The notes beneath the pieces were generated by a model. The model did no database searches and was not told the DNA's origin. It was given only the letters and a program-made list of their open reading frames with translations. Both the position numbers and the translations under genes were made by a program. DNA of 64,000 nucleotides from Chinchilla lanigera. Its lineage: Eukaryota > Chordata > Mammalia > Rodentia > Chinchillidae. The stretch spans positions 4,562,807-4,626,806 of the forward strand of contig NW_004955423.1 in assembly GCF_000276665.1 (NCBI RefSeq), in the 5' to 3' direction. Each line of letters opens with the position of its first letter. The stretch's first letter is position 1. Below, one piece after another: positions 33,080-46,785 of the stretch.

Positions 33080-35213
33080 CTGCAGGAGGAAAAGAAAGGA
33101 CGCACTAGTGAAATAAGTACTCAAATTATGCATTAACTCTAATCCTTATACATAACGTGTTACCTAGGTAGGATTTAGCTCAAGGGTAGGATGTATGAGG
33201 CAGGGCTGATCAAGGGTACATAAGTCTTCTGGTTTCATTTAAAACTGCAGCCTACTTCAACTCTGTACTGTAAAGGGACCATTTCATGAGAGAGTCGCTC
33301 TATTAAGGGATTTGGGGTAGGCCTTGAGGTAATTATTTACTTACCTCCCAGATCTAAACTCCGGCCTGGGTTACTAAAAATTTTCTTCAGCTGACTTGGT
33401 AAAAACTTATTTTTATACTACTAGCTTGTCCATTTCATACCCCTAAAAGATCTGAGTAAGTTTCTTTCCACACCCTGCCCCACGATGCAGCAGGAACTAG
33501 GGAGCCTAAGTGTTGTTTCAGTCACCACAAGGAGTATCTTGTGAGCAAGCTGAGTTTATAAAACTATCCTTCAGGCTTACAGGAATCTACCCATTCCTCC
33601 TCAAGGTGAACTGTCCCTGAATGGGTTACCTCCTTTCCTCTCTCAGCTCTGGTTTTATAATTTAAGGACATGGACAAAACCCCAAAGAAAGAGGGTATGT
33701 GGGATAAATAATTCTGCCCTTAGGTCCCACAATACCATAAACACAATGCAGCGTTGAGGGGTGGAGTAGCAGAAACATTACTGGATGAAAAAACATGTTT
33801 AAAAAAAAAACCTACGGATTTTAATCAAACACGTACAACTTCAGCCAGTCATACAGCAGCTCTTATGCCAAAACAGTGTTACGTAACCTTTGGCCACGCT
33901 GACAGTGAACCAGATAAAAGGTGAGGGTTCTGCGTCTCCCTGGAACCCTAATGCTCAATTACAGGTTAGAGATGAAACAGGCAACAAAATAATCAGAAGC
34001 CACAACCTAAAACCATTCCCTACAGGGGAAATAGGGAATTGATGATATTCAGCTGAGATAAAATTGACTAGCAGAAACTGAGAATTTATCTTTACATTTT
34101 TGTGCAAATACCTTGTGGATAAAAGAATAAACAGCTTTGTTTCAGAGGCAGAGCTAGGTGGATACAAGATTTAGAAAGTCATATTTTGATCCAGTCTGTT
34201 GCTGGAACATCACAGAAATGGTAGATCTTCAAAAGAATTTAGCTTCCATCCCCAGCTGGGTCTACATGGATAAAATGACCATCCATCGAGGAGGTTGCAA
34301 AGGAATTTCCTGTAATGGATAAAGAGAGTGCACCAGGTAATTTTAAAGGGCTTTTCCAGCTCAGAGTTTATAATTTTATTTGTCCTCTATGGGTTCCTGA
34401 GAGCTAAATTCACTTAAGTTACGCAACTGAAATTGCAGAAGAATGAAAACGAACAGCTCACACGATGATAAAGGTATCTGACAGAAAATAAGAGATTTAT
34501 GAAACTAGGAACACAAGCCAGTGCTGACCAAAATTAGTTATACTTACTATAATGGAAAAAAATGAGTCAAATATATCAGCTATGCTTCAATCAGGAGGTC
34601 TACACCTTTTGAAATTTCTTAGACACACCATCTCTGAGTTTGTCTTCATTCTACGAGAAAACATACATATCTTGAAAGACATGGACTCATTCAAATAAAA
34701 ACACTGGAGACACTCTTTCCAAAGACCTTCCTCATCAACAGACACGTTACGGCTGATTGATCTCCATAAGCCGCTTTCCTTTTCACAGAGGAGCCCATTT
34801 TGGCAAAGCTGTAATTCATGACACCACCCACACTCATCAGATCATAGTTACTCCCTGAACTTTGTTTAAATCACAGAGAAGTTTCTACAGAAATTTAGGT
34901 GCAACATATTTTAAAATTCTGTATCTATAACACTTAGCTTTCTCCCAGTAATTTACATATGCTAATTTCTCTCACTCAACCTCATACACAGTTGGTCTTA
35001 TTTGCATTTATCAGATGGCTTGGCTTGTCAAACCATGTAATTTCTGTTCCCTGATTTAAAACTGTACATCTATGCAAATAAGAAGTCTCAATGCTCCAAA
35101 AATTTAGCCTACCAGTTTCATCAGAAAAAGATATAACACTTTTCTATACATGGCTCAGACATATGCCTAAAAATTTCTTGAATTTATTAGTCATTAAATA
35201 TAGCTAGCTGAAC

Positions 35214-35402
35214 CGGGGGTGGTGGCACATGCCTGTAGTCCCACTACTCTAGGAGGCTGAGGCAGGAGGATCACAAGTTTCAGCCCAACATGAGCCATTT
35301 AACATTTTAGTGAGATTCTGACTCAAAATAAAAATAAAGAGAGGTTGGGATGCAGCTCAGTGGTAGATGTCCCCTGGGTTTAACCCCCAGTAATGAAAAC
35401 AA
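35214..35402 (+). repeat. Composite B1-dID SINE
   Basis: GGGGGTGGTGGCACATGCCT, GGAGGCTGAGGCAGGAGGAT, then an A-rich linker (AAAATAAAAATAAAGAGA) and an ID half (GGTTGGGATGCAGCTCAGTG, CTGGGTTTAACCCCCAGTAA). Same B1-linker-ID order as at 15755. Confidence 0.85.
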
Positions 35403-35939
35403 ACCCTATATACCTAGCCATAAACTCTGTAGATTAATAAAGGCCATTACTAAATAATGAAAGAGCTAAATTAAATATGTAAGTCTGAGTTGTCAGAAAA
35501 TTCTCTTATGATAGAATTTTTAAAAGTTGAAAAAAAAATTGAGTGGGAAAATTAATTTTTCAGTGCTATGAGACCTCAAACATTTTATACATCCTTCCAC
35601 AGCATTGCATCTATAATGTGCCAAGAAAGGATTACTGCATAATACCGGAATGCTACTCAGCCATGATATTCTTATGTAACAGCTTTCCTTAAATATTACA
35701 AATATATGTTCTACTTTAAAAAAAATTATTTTAAAGAGAAAAAAATCCCAAAATTTCAAAACAAGATAATAGAAGAGTAACAATGATTAATAATTTGCAT
35801 CTTTAGTTACTGAAAGTACAAGATATAGGCATTTAATAATCCAAACAATATTAGCATAAACTTTTCTTTCAGTGAATTAAGAGAAATTAGTAATAACTAT
35901 CCTAATTATTAACTACTTTAACTGTCATATATATGTATT

Positions 35940-36265
35940 TTATTTTCCCTTTCTTCTTTTCTCCTTTCCCTCATCCCAGTTTCTCTTTCCTTTTGAACAG
36001 TTTCTTCCCACTTCACAGTATCTATTGTATATTTTGGACCTTACTTACTCTTTCAGCTTTTCATGTAAACGATGTTTACACATGTGAGTCTGATTTATTT
36101 CCTTTGTGAGTGTGGTCTTGAGTTGCATCCATTTACTTATAAAAGTCTCTAGCTTATCCTTCTATATGGCTGAGTAGCACTGCATTGCATAAAAAGACCA
36201 TCTTTTTTTATCCACTCCTTCGCTGATGGGATGTTCTACTTTTTGACTCTGTCTCTATGAAAAAG
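35940..36265 (-). repeat. L1 3'-region fragment (probable)
   Basis: Contains TTTGTGAGTGTGGTCTTGAG, TTGCATCCATTTACTTATAA, ATATGGCTGAGTAGCACTGC and a final TTCGCTGATGGGATGTTCT. This is typical of the reverse complement of an L1 3' UTR; the block TATGGCTGAGTAGCA recurs widely in mammalian L1 tails. Confidence 0.55.
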
Positions 36266-36433
36266 AGACACATCAACTCCAACTGACAGCAGTATTCTAG
36301 AATAATCATAATGACAAATGACTATGAACCCATCAGCAGGATCACAAATGAATAGAGCATTATCATAATTATTCTAACTTGAAAATTCATTGTAAAGAAA
36401 TTTTCCTGTTTTCCTTTTTAAAAACTATAAACT

Positions 36434-36506
36434 TAGCAGGCAGGCAGGTTGGCCAGCTGGCCGGCCTGGGTTCAATCCCCCACTAGAACAAAACAAACAA
36501 AACAAG
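36434..36506 (+). repeat. 5'-truncated ID-like SINE with 13-bp duplication
   Basis: A 73-base insert with GGCCGGCCTGGGTTCAATCC, which carries the B-box, and an AACAAAACAAACAAAACAAG tail. It lies between exact copies of AAAACTATAAACT at 36421-36433 and 36507-36519. The A-box half of the ID is missing. Confidence 0.8.
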
Positions 36507-36609
36507 AAAACTATAAACTATCCTCTATCCATCTAATTCAAATTTACTTTGATGGGTTCCTTGTCAATAAGAACAAATAAAAATCTATTATTAATAATCT
36601 AATATCTGC

Positions 36610-36840
36610 TTATCTACTTTCATAGAGTATTTCACTTATATTCATTTAACAAGCCATTGGAATAAATGGTACTCCTTTCACATATTAAAGACATGGAAAA
36701 CAACTGGCCCAAAGAATCAACCTTGCTCAAAGTAACAAAGCTGGCAAGAAATAAAATTTGTGGAACTTAAGAACTCAAATCCCAAGCCTTGTCCCCACCA
36801 CACCACAAGGCCTCATTAAATCCAATTAACTATGCCACCA
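36610..36840 (-). repeat. MIR SINE
   Basis: TTTCACATATTAAAGACATG, GCTCAAAGTAACAAAGCTGG, CAAGAAATAAAATTTGTGG and CAAGCCTTGTCCCCACCAC follow the reversed MIR core and end. Confidence 0.6.
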
Positions 36841-37979
36841 TCTCAGTTTTCTCAAATGCTGGAGAAAAAGCTATTTAACTCTTTCCTTCAACATCTGCGT
36901 TATAACTGAGTTCACTATAATCTTGAAAAACAAGGATGCAAATTAGTTTTCAGCAAAGTCTCCAGCTGCATGGCTACATACCGTGTAATCTACTTTCTTA
37001 GTTAAATATTTTTCTATTACATATTTTCTCTTGAATTATCTAAGATTTAATATTCAAATGCATAGCACCTGGATTTAAGGATCCATGAAACATTTCAAGC
37101 ATTCCTGTATGTCAAATGCTGCTAATTTTTCTAACTGAAGGGCTTAACTGGAGTTAGAGCCATTATACCATTTAATGCTGCTGATGTGTGCCCCATACTT
37201 TTTCCAGACCATATTGTAGCAAATAATGAGGATTCAATCCAAGTAAGATCCTCATTTCTAATATACAAATGCATTAAGTCAGTTCAAGGAAATAATATTA
37301 AGAGTAAATGAATTTTATGATCCTAATCCCATTCCTTTAACTTTTAAATCTCACCAGAAAGTCATAAAAGCTTCTCAAAGCACATGAATTCATCTGACAA
37401 TGTCATCCCAAAATCTCTAAGACTGGAACAACAACATCAAGTGAGTCATCTTTATTTCCCAGTAGTCTTTCTTTTACTCTGAATGCATTTCCAAAATAAC
37501 CAGTGAAAAATAAACAAATGATGATCAGATGGCATTTAGAGTCATTATATGCTGAGAGTGGATGCTACTTCAAAGACCTGTTTCTGATTTTAGGCAAATA
37601 GAGCGGGTTCTCTACAGGACTCTCTAAAACTTGATTTAAAAATCATCTTACATCCTTCACAAAGGTTTAGTGCTACTTCCCATCACTACGTTTCTTGGGT
37701 CTTGCCTTCATCTAACTGAGATTTAAATTTACCTCTTTGAGTTCTTTCTCTAGGAAACAATGTATTTCTGATTAATTTACCCCTCTTCTTTGTGCTAAAT
37801 AATCCCTTTACTTTTTAGAAACTGGCGGACAAGCATTTGACGTTTCTCCTGTACTTAGGTGACCACTGGCAAGGACACACCTGATACACACTTGCCTTAT
37901 GTTCCTTACTAATTCTTTCACATCACACCAGCACAGAGACTTTTGTAACAAACACTCTTTCCAACTTAGCTGCAGTTTT

Positions 37980-38060
37980 TTTTTTTGTACAGGGAATTGA
38001 TCTCAGGACCTTGTGCTTGCCAGGCAGTCGTTTGTGCTGCTGAGGTACAGCCCCAGTCCC
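37980..38060 (-). repeat. ID SINE with 14-bp target-site duplication
   Basis: In reverse complement: GTACAGGGAATTGATCTCAG, TTGTGCTTGCCAGGCAGTCG and GCTGAGGTACAGCCCCAGT. Flanked by an exact TTAGCTGCAGTTTT at 37966-37979 and 38061-38074. Confidence 0.93.
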
Positions 38061-38104
38061 TTAGCTGCAGTTTTGAGACCAAGAAAGGAAACTAAGATTT
38101 AGCT

Positions 38105-38272
38105 AGTACAGTATTTCTCTAACATCAATGTCCATAAAAGTCACCAAAAGTAAAACACAGTAATAGAGCCCACAATAAGAGTTTCTGATTTATTAGGTCT
38201 ATGCATGTCTAACAAATGCTTATTTAATATTGATGCTACTGGTCCAGGGACCAGCTTTAGAGAATCACAAGT
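38105..38272 (-). repeat. MER5A-type hAT relic
   Basis: GAGTTTCTGATTTATTAGGT, GATGCTACTGGTCCAGGGAC and AGCTTTAGAGAATCAC are the reverse complement of the MER5A order seen at 29735. Confidence 0.75.
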
Positions 38273-38279
38273 CTATGCT

Positions 38280-38405
38280 AGCAGTTCTCAGTCTTGGTTG
38301 GCTTCTGACTGGAACCATTTTTGTAAGAAGCCTAGTTGTAAGCCCCACTTCCACACAGCAGTTCAAGTGGTCTAGGTGAGGCCAGAATTATCCCTGGAAG
38401 GAGGA
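38280..38405. repeat. MER20-like hAT relic (tentative)
   Basis: GCAGTTCTCAGTCTTGGTTG followed by an AAGCCCCACTTCC block and GCAGTTCAAGTGGTCTAGG, a decayed member of the hAT-Charlie group. Confidence 0.4.
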
Positions 38406-38721
38406 AACTCACATGATAAATTGCTAGTAAACTATCTGGCAAAAGCGTCTACCTTTTAAGTCTTCATGGAAGTTGCACTAGAGATCTAGGATGCTCTGTC
38501 CCCTGCACAGACCACAGAGTCATAGCTACCACCTCCTACATGAGCCCTTCACAGACTCAGGTATGAAAGGAAGTGAGTAAGTGAGCAACAGAGATGGACT
38601 AAAGGAGGAGAGATCACAAACACAGACAGCTGAAAGTCTATTTCACTCATGGGGGTGAGAAATAAGACAAGTAAATTTTATATGTTTCAAAAGAGAGAAA
38701 AGATGAAACAGTTACGTTATG

Positions 38722-39066
38722 TTTTGAATCTTGAATGTTCTCCCCAGGCTCATGTGTTGAAAGTTTGGCTCCCAGTCGTGGAACTACTGAGAGGGTAGAA
38801 CTTTAAGAGTTAGAGAAGAATTTATAGCAGGGATGCCTTTGAGGGGATACTGGGACCGGGTCCCTTCCCTTTTCTGTCATTTCCTGGCCACCATAAGCTA
38901 AGTAGCTTCCTCTGCCACATTCTCCTGCTGTCTTACTATAGGACCTGAAGAAACAGGTCCAACTGACTTTGAACCAAAAACCTCTAAAACCATACACCAA
39001 AATATACCTTTCCTTTTTAAATGTAACGATCTCAGGCATTTCATCACAGTAACAAAAGCTAGGTTC
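38722..39066 (+). mobile_element. MaLR-like solitary LTR
   Basis: Begins GTTATGTTTTGAATCTTGAA, continues CCCAGGCTCATGTGTTGAAA, GCCACCATAAGCTAAGTAGC, TTCCTCTGCCACATTCTCC, and ends TTTCATCACAGTAACAAAAG. It is collinear with the split copy at 6010/6575 and is the most complete plus-strand copy in the window. Confidence 0.65.
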
Positions 39067-40924
39067 CTGTGAATTAAAATTTAATCACTTCTAGCAACAT
39101 GGATAGAGGTCCTTGGAGAAGTGGGAGACGAACAGATTTAGATCCTATTCCTATGATTATTACATCCCTCCAGTTTCTAGCACATAATGGATAATGACTG
39201 TACAATAAACTAAGCGTACAAAGAATGAAAAATGCAGGGAAAAATCTTTTGATGTTTATGCAGGGTTATTCAAGGTGATAGAGCCCTGAACTGGCGTGGG
39301 AGGCATGTGGCTAGAACTCAGCATCATATAAGGAGAGATTTTGGTATACTTCACTACATGTTCCAAATCCTGATGGCTTTTTTTAAAAGGCAAAAGATTT
39401 ATACGATCTGAAGAGAAACCAGAGTATGATGGCTTTTTTAAGATTAAGCTCTTTTTCTCAGGATTCTGTGGGAAGTTCTTCTACTTCATGGTACCTGCTA
39501 GCAGGATGATGACTGGGAGGTCCAAATGTGCTCATTCATCATGTTGGCAGTTGCCCACTGTGGCCGATAACTTCTTCATAAGGAGATCCCACGTGGTACT
39601 CTGTGTGTCTTCAAAAAGCACGGTGGGTTCTGAGACAGTGCATTACATACACATATGCTAAAGCCATAGACCTTTCAAGTTGTAGCATTTGAAGCCACAA
39701 AAAGCTACATCTTATGAAATCTTTTCTTCAAGGCAGTCACAAGGCCAGTCCAGATTCTAAAGGAAAAGCAGCATACTACCTTTCAGTGGCAAGAATGGCA
39801 AAGAACTTGCAGCCATATGTATTCCACCACAGCCTACCCTTCGGCCATAAGTGACTTATGTTCCTCCTGCACACAAGCCTATTGGCCTCTCCCAAAAGTT
39901 TCACCCCACCAGGACATCCAGGTCAGGCACAAAGTCCATGACTGTGCCATCTAAATTAAGTCCAGCATAGGACAATGCCCCTGAGATTCTTAAAAGCCCT
40001 TTCTTCCATCTAGCTGAGGAACAGCCTTAAATTTTTTTGAAGTTTTAATACAGGGTCTTACAGCTGTGCCTTTCCTTTTTATTTTTACCTTGAGGTCACG
40101 CTACACTGGCAGTAGTGCTCTAGATTTGATCTTTGGGCATGAGACCATTTCTTTCCTTGAGTACTTTTGTTGTGTGGAAGAGCTGGGGGTGAGTAATAGT
40201 TTCATTTACAACCTGAGAAAATTCTGGATTAGAAACATTTCCTCTAAAGTCCAAGAAAAATGTGAGTAGTTTCTTCTTAATCCATCTTTTACAATACTAT
40301 GGTCATAGAGGGTTTCAAAATACTCTGCTAAAAAATCTTAGATCCACAAGTTTGTTAGTTTTTCTATGCTACAGGTTACACATTTCTGTTTTATGCTGCA
40401 CATATGTAATATAGTTCTGTTACACATGTTACCTGCATCTTAGTTGTTACACATAACTGTTTCTATGTTACATGTTACTGTAGGTGATGCTTTTGGTAAT
40501 TTTTCTGTCAGTATTAAAACAAAGGTTCCATTTTACAACCTCCAGTTGCAATTTCCTCACTGACCTTCACTCATCATTAATAGTATTCTTACTCCCTTAC
40601 GGCCTTCTACACCACCTGCTCCAAAGCTAGTGCCACATATTTTGTTATAGCAAGTGCCAATTTTGGTGTTCTGTTTCTTATTCTGCATAACAAACCACAC
40701 TAAAGCTTAGTGGCTAAACAACAATTCTCTATTTCTCATTGTTTTGTGGCAGTTGTGTCATATGGTATGTGCGGGGTGCCCAGAAGGTCCAAAGTGCCTC
40801 AGTCACCGGCTGGCACTGGTGAAGAACAGAATCTCTGTCCAGATAAGGAAGGGTCAGTAGACGAAATGTAAAAGAGAACACAGAAGCAGTGTCACTGAGA
40901 TAAAGAAGCTTTTCTTACATTTTA

Positions 40925-41080
40925 TTTTTCCCAGTACTGGGGATTGAACCAGGAAGTACTAAGCTGTACCTTCAGCTATTTTTACTTTAGCCTCTCACTA
41001 AGTGGCCCTGGTTAGCCTCAAACCTGTGATTCTCCTACCTCACCCTCCTGCGTAGCTGACATTGCAACCATGCACTTTTC
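40925..41080 (-). repeat. B1-dID-like SINE, diverged
   Basis: An ID-type piece (CCCAGTACTGGGGATTGAAC) is followed by a B1-type piece (AGTGGCCCTGGTTAGCCTCA, GTGATTCTCCTACCTC) in reverse complement. The order matches a reversed B1-dID. Confidence 0.65.
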
Positions 41081-42055
41081 TGTACTCATAAAGTAGAGTT
41101 TCAAGGAAAGAACTTGACATCATTGTCAAATAAATAGAGAAAACCAAAGAAGACCAGAGATGTGTATCTACCATTTAGCAATTTCCTATTCAAAGCTGTA
41201 GAGGGGTAATGGTTCTGGAAAACAATGATAAATAACTTTTTAAGTATTAGGAAAATCACCCTAATCATCTGAAGCTCCAGGAGATAGTGACTGAAGAAAA
41301 TAAATAGAATAAACAGGACCTATAGCTACTGAATGAATTAAAACCACAGGAACAACTCCAGAAATCTTATCAAAATGTGAGTTATTTTGAACCTTAAAGA
41401 ACATTGTTTTGTTATTTCTTCTTTCTTGTGGCTCTGAAATATATATTTAATTTAGATAATCGTATGTTAAAGAAAATACCTCAATTCTTTGATGCTGTTA
41501 GTAGGTTACCATGTTATCTAAATATTCAAAGTAAAGAAGCTGATGATTAGGCTTAACCATCACAAATATAAAGCCGCATTAGATGGCGTGATCAGGGAAG
41601 ACCTTAGAGGGTCTGCCATTAAAATAGAGATTAACACAGAGCCAGTCACAAGACCAAGCTGAAGTTGATCATTTCAGGGAGAAGAAATAACAGGGGAAGG
41701 ATGTGTGAGGATCAGAAAGGAGGCCACTCTGGCTGGAATGTCAGAAGCCTAGAGAGAAGTGAGTGACAGCCTGCAGCCAAAGTAAAGAGTCTGAATAATA
41801 CATAATCCAGGAGTGACAGAAAAATCACTGAAGAGTTGTAAGTAGAGGGTGGCAAGGTCTGTTAGCATTTAAAAGTTTACAGTCAGCTCAACGAATCAGA
41901 GTGGAAATGTAGACATATACCCTCCCCAATTAAAAAAAAAGATTTTCATCTTCTACCTGCAAAAAGAAAAGTATTCAGAATATAGTATGTAACAGACCTA
42001 CTGTCCTCATCACTGAGTCCCCTTGATTATATGTTCATTGCTGGATGACACTTTT

Positions 42056-42138
42056 TTTTTAGGTACTGGGAATCGAACTCAAGACCTTCTGCTTGCCAGG
42101 CAGGTACTTGTGCCACTGAGCTATATTCCCAGCCCCCA
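42056..42138 (-). repeat. ID SINE with 12-bp target-site duplication
   Basis: AGGTACTGGGAATCGAACTC, CTTCTGCTTGCCAGGCAGGT and GCCACTGAGCTATATTCCCA. Flanked by GATGACACTTTT at 42044-42055 and 42139-42150. Confidence 0.92.
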
Positions 42139-44647
42139 GATGACACTTTTAAGACACACCCTGTATTCACCTTGGAGAGCTGTACTATTTAACAGAGTAT
42201 ACACATTCATCATTTATCATGTCTGTGTCAAAAGTTCTGCCACAGAACTAACAAGATTAATTTTCCACAACTACAAAAGGAGAATGATGTCTGCAGGAAG
42301 CAACAGAATATAGGGCTTGTTTAATTCTGACTTGGCTAGTCAAGAAATTTTGGGCATCTCTCACCGAAATATGGCAACTTGATACTATGCATTAGGGATG
42401 CTACCTTAAAACATCAGGAAGGCACAGGCATGGGCTTTTAAGTCTCTTGAGGATATTTACTATTCCTTAGCTCTATAACATTAAAAAAAGTGACAAGTAT
42501 CATACATGTACAAATACAGTATATAATCTCCTGCTTACAAAACCCACAAAGGACAGGAAGATGGCATTTTAATTAAAATACCTATTTTTAAAAATGCCCT
42601 AAGGACTTTACTTGAAACGTCTGTAAGAATAGTGATCTCTTTCTGTTTTTACTTATTTTTTGCCCCAAGCTACCAATTGTCTTTACCATATGTTTACAAT
42701 CCAAAACATTCATCTTACCCTATGAATGCTGGTCAACCAGAAACTGCAATTAGTTTTGATTTGAGGAATTCCTAAAGAGAAATCATAAACATATTGTCAT
42801 ATATTATGCATCACAGAACTATGAGATTTTTTTATTCACTTATATGGCTTTAAAATTTCTAACATGTATAATAATTTTACAAAATATAAAAGATAACTTT
42901 TTTAAAAGGTCAGTATGTTAAAAAAAGGATGAACATCTGAACTCTCACAAAAGGTATTAACTATTACCCAGGGAGAGAAATAAATAGTCATGTCACAAGC
43001 TACACATACAATCTCCTCACAATGACAATGTACAAGGCATAAAATGTGATTAAATTTTTAACAAAGAATAAGTATTATATCTGAGGCACTGGTTATTTTA
43101 CAAGTAAAAGAAAAAACCCACTGAAAATATCTATGCTTCTTGGATTAAACAGAGGGGAAATGACCAGAAAATACTTAATATTTGGGATAGTTTTCTCCAG
43201 TCAGTTTGGTAATTATTTTTGTTGTCTGATGATCTGCTAGTTTGATTCAATGATACAATAATAAGACTTGCTTTTGCCTCCTTATATATCATGGACTTTC
43301 TTAACATTGTTAAAGTTTTTCTAAACATCCTTTTTGATAGAAGATTGTAGTTTATACACAGGTATGTCACAGTTCACAAAATCATTCCCCTAATGAATCT
43401 TTAGATTTTCTTTTTTTTCCTAATGATGTAAACATCTGTATATTATACTCTGTCATGATTTCTTTTGTGCAAATTTCCAAAATATGAGTACTGGGTCAAA
43501 CAGCATGAACCTTTTAAAGTCTTTGGTATACAGCATCAATTTATTCCCCCCCCCAAAAAAAAGTTGCAGTAATTTTTTTCCTCTGAACAATGTACCAGTA
43601 GCACTCTCAATAGATATAGGAATTATCATTTTTTAAGGAATTATCATTTAAAAAAAAATAAAAAGCATTTGCTAATTCCACACATAAAAACTGATATTAC
43701 TGTTGTTTTATTTTACATTTCTTTGAATTAAGTTGAATATTTCCCATCATGTATATTAATGCGTTTCATTCCTCTTCTCTATTCAAATTTATTGAAACCA
43801 AAGGAATACTTTGCTAAGAAGATATAAATGCAGAACTTAATGAAAGCTCTCAGAGAGAAGCAATTGCTACCAAGAAACACAATGTAGCTCAGTTTCTTTA
43901 TCCAGGTTAAAACTAAATTGTTCAAACCAATTTTAAAACTGTAGCAAAAGTTATCCTCTTTCTTTCCCTTCAGCAGAAAGCAAAAGTAATAAGATGGACG
44001 TGTGAAATGTGAAAATGCTAAATGGCAATATTTCTTAAATAGAATAAATCATTCACACTAGGCAGGATACGAAGGGGACCCAGCTGTGGAGACAGGGCTG
44101 CATCACCAGCTCCATGCCGGCCTGCTATGCTAATTAGTAAGTGTCATCAAACTAGCTTTATCTACCCCTCAGAAACATTTTCTCTCCCCACAGGTTGGGC
44201 CCAGGATATGTGGGTTTTAACTTCAAAAGTCAATTCTAGGACAATCTTTAAAGAAAAGTACCCTGGAAGATTTGGAGAAAACAAGCATATGCTGAGAATT
44301 CTCTTCTTTCTCAAATAAGAGCCCTTTTAGAAGGGTCCCAACAAGGGACATAGGAAATCTGTACAGTGACCAAGGAATAAGGAACAGTAGATGGTAATCT
44401 GATCTTTGATAGAAAAGCAGAAGATCCCAAAGCTTTTACTGTGAAAGTAGACAAGTCTGGATATGCTTTCTTCCTTCTGGTCAGCACAGATAGGGTTAAT
44501 AAAATACATTCCTCTACAGTACAGCAAGGATCTACTGTGCATTTTTGGAATCTGAGAATAGTTTCCATTCCTGTGAATTTCTTATAGTGATAGGTACATA
44601 AAAATCATAAAAGGAAAGATCTACGAAGAAGCCAAGAATTATTGATT

Positions 44648-44740
44648 TATTTCTTTTTCTGGTGTCGGAAATCAAAATTAACCCATCGCACATACTAGGC
44701 AAATGTTCTATCAGTGAACTACATCCCCAGCCCTCAGTCA
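44648..44740 (-). repeat. ID SINE, diverged
   Basis: TTTCTGGTGTCGGAAATCAA, ACATACTAGGCAAATGTTCT and AGTGAACTACATCCCCAGCC in reverse complement. An older copy with no clear target duplication. Confidence 0.75.
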
Positions 44741-45336
44741 AGAATCACTAGTGACAGGACCAAAGGGTAAATGTGCAGCCCTAGGCCTGCGCTCCGCAGG
44801 TCAGCTATGGCAGAGTGAAGCTATGGCAGGAATCACTGTCGTGTCATACTTACTCACTCTGCCTTGTGCAATCTGTAAGTTCAAGGTTGTAGGTATATTA
44901 AGTTCTCTTATTTCATCAAGTTGAAAATCTCAAAACCAATGTCCTAAAAGAAGGACACTGCCGTTCATCATCTGTCCCATTCAGGTTCCTATGGAATCAC
45001 CCTCATGGGCCACTCTGACCACCACAGGCTGAATTCATGGCTCCTTTGCTTGTGTTTATGGGACATATTTAGAAATATTTTTCTTAAAATATTTTAAGTT
45101 TTATGGTGTATTAATTGCTTCGAGTTCCCTGAGATCTGGGGCAATATCTTATTTATTTATGACCCAGAAATCAATCACAGTATGTATTTTCAGGGCTCAA
45201 TTACAGAAGACATTAAAAGTTTTTTATTTATATTTTAGGTTTCTCATATAAGAGGAACCATGCAATATTGAATTTTTTGTTTATGATTTACTTTACTTAA
45301 TATTATTGTCTGAAGGAGCATCTACTCACCCAAAAT

Positions 45337-45357
45337 AAAAATAAAAATAAAAAGAAA
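45337..45357. repeat. (AAAAT)n short tandem repeat
   Basis: Three to four AAAAT units (AAATAAAAATAAAAATAAAA) in an A-rich setting. Confidence 0.8.
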
Positions 45358-45384
45358 AGACAGGTAATAGGAAATAGCGAGATC

Positions 45385-45640
45385 TTTCCCAAATGGTAAG
45401 GGGAATAAGAGATGGAGGGAGGGCGGGAGAAGGAAACAGAAAAAAAGAGTTAAAGAAAAAAATGGAAACAGAGCTTTTGTAAAATGGGGAGGAGACCAAG
45501 AGTTGGAAGGAGCAGGGAGGGATGGGAGGAGCCAGGATGAAAAAAAGGATTAAGATGGGTTATGTACATGTACAACTTCTTGCGATAAACATAATTGTTG
45601 AAAAATGCAAGAGAAAACATTGGAAGTCACTGGAAGGAAG
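45385..45640 (+). repeat. L1 3'-UTR polypurine fragment (probable)
   Basis: GGAATAAGAGATGGAGGGAG and GGGGAGGAGACCAAGAGTTG form a polypurine tract, followed by GGTTATGTACATGTACAACT. The last part is the reverse complement of the stretch at 59330-59370. Polypurine 3' UTRs are typical of L1. Confidence 0.5.
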
Positions 45641-46429
45641 ACAAGGATTCTCAGTGCTATTTCTCTCTGGTCAGTTCAGATCCTGGAAAGTGGCTAAAGG
45701 CGAGACTAGAGGGGCTCTTAAACTTTCCTCTCCCCACAGAGTGCTTGGTGAACAAATATTTAAAGAATTAGTTTGACAAAATATCGAATCTTTAGCCTGA
45801 CCGGAGCCCCAAGTAACAACTGATTCACCCACCTCGGGTGACCCCATGTCTGGTAATGTGCAGTGTGCACCGTGAGTATTTTAGTGAGTCACTGCTGAAT
45901 GATTACATGACATGACGCCAGAACAGGTTCTATTACCCAATTAGGAACAGGAGTATGGAAGAGGCCTGGCTCTCATAAAATGTGAACATAATGGGTACAC
46001 GCAGATGGTGGCAAAGGAAGTGGTGGGGACAGAGCCTCAGGCATTTTCATTACCCCATGGCAGGTGCACAGATCAGCAGCATAGGCTAAGCCTTCACTCT
46101 CCAGGAAGAAATAAGAAAAATTCATACTTGCCAACTTACTCAGTGAACATGACATCTCACAAACTGGAATGCAGAACTGCTGTCAAATTCAGCATGACTG
46201 GCTGCATCAGAATGACCGTGAGTCATTTTGAATCAGTGATGGGCCACTGCATAATGCCACAGCATGCCTAAGTGACCTTAATATCTTACTGAATTACTTC
46301 ACAATTTTTCTTTATAACACATTAGCCTTATAAAGCAACAGGAATAACGCTCAGATGAAATCAGCAAGCCATCACCCAAACAAGGATGTTGCATACTGTG
46401 CTGTTCTCTGCCTCCTAATTATATTGTCC

Positions 46430-46530
46430 ACTTTCCCTCAAAACCATAAACTCCAGGAGAGTGAGGATCTTTCTTGTCTTCAAAGGGCCTGTCATACGTC
46501 AGATGTTCCATAAATATTAAAATTCCACAA
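46430..46530 (+). repeat. L2 LINE 3'-end relic
   Basis: CCATAAACTCCAGGAGAGTG, AGGATCTTTCTTGTCTTC and AGATGTTCCATAAATATT match the L2 tail order ('counts of gained or given' stretch ending in TCAATAAATATT). Confidence 0.6.
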
Positions 46531-46785
46531 CCCTGTAAGCAATGATGAGGTTGACAATGTTGTATGTCCTTCTATAGTTTTAGGGTCATAAAGCCGGTCA
46601 GCTTTGTTAGTGATCACTATAAAGAATACTATATTTGCTATAACACAGTACTTGACACAATGACAAAAATCAAATTGCTGTGCACTGCCAATCTACTTGT
46701 TAGCTTGAGCTAACTTCTGACCAAAAAATAGGCTTCATGTTCACCAGGTGCTAAGTGATCATGAAGCACAAAAGATGTGTATTTA

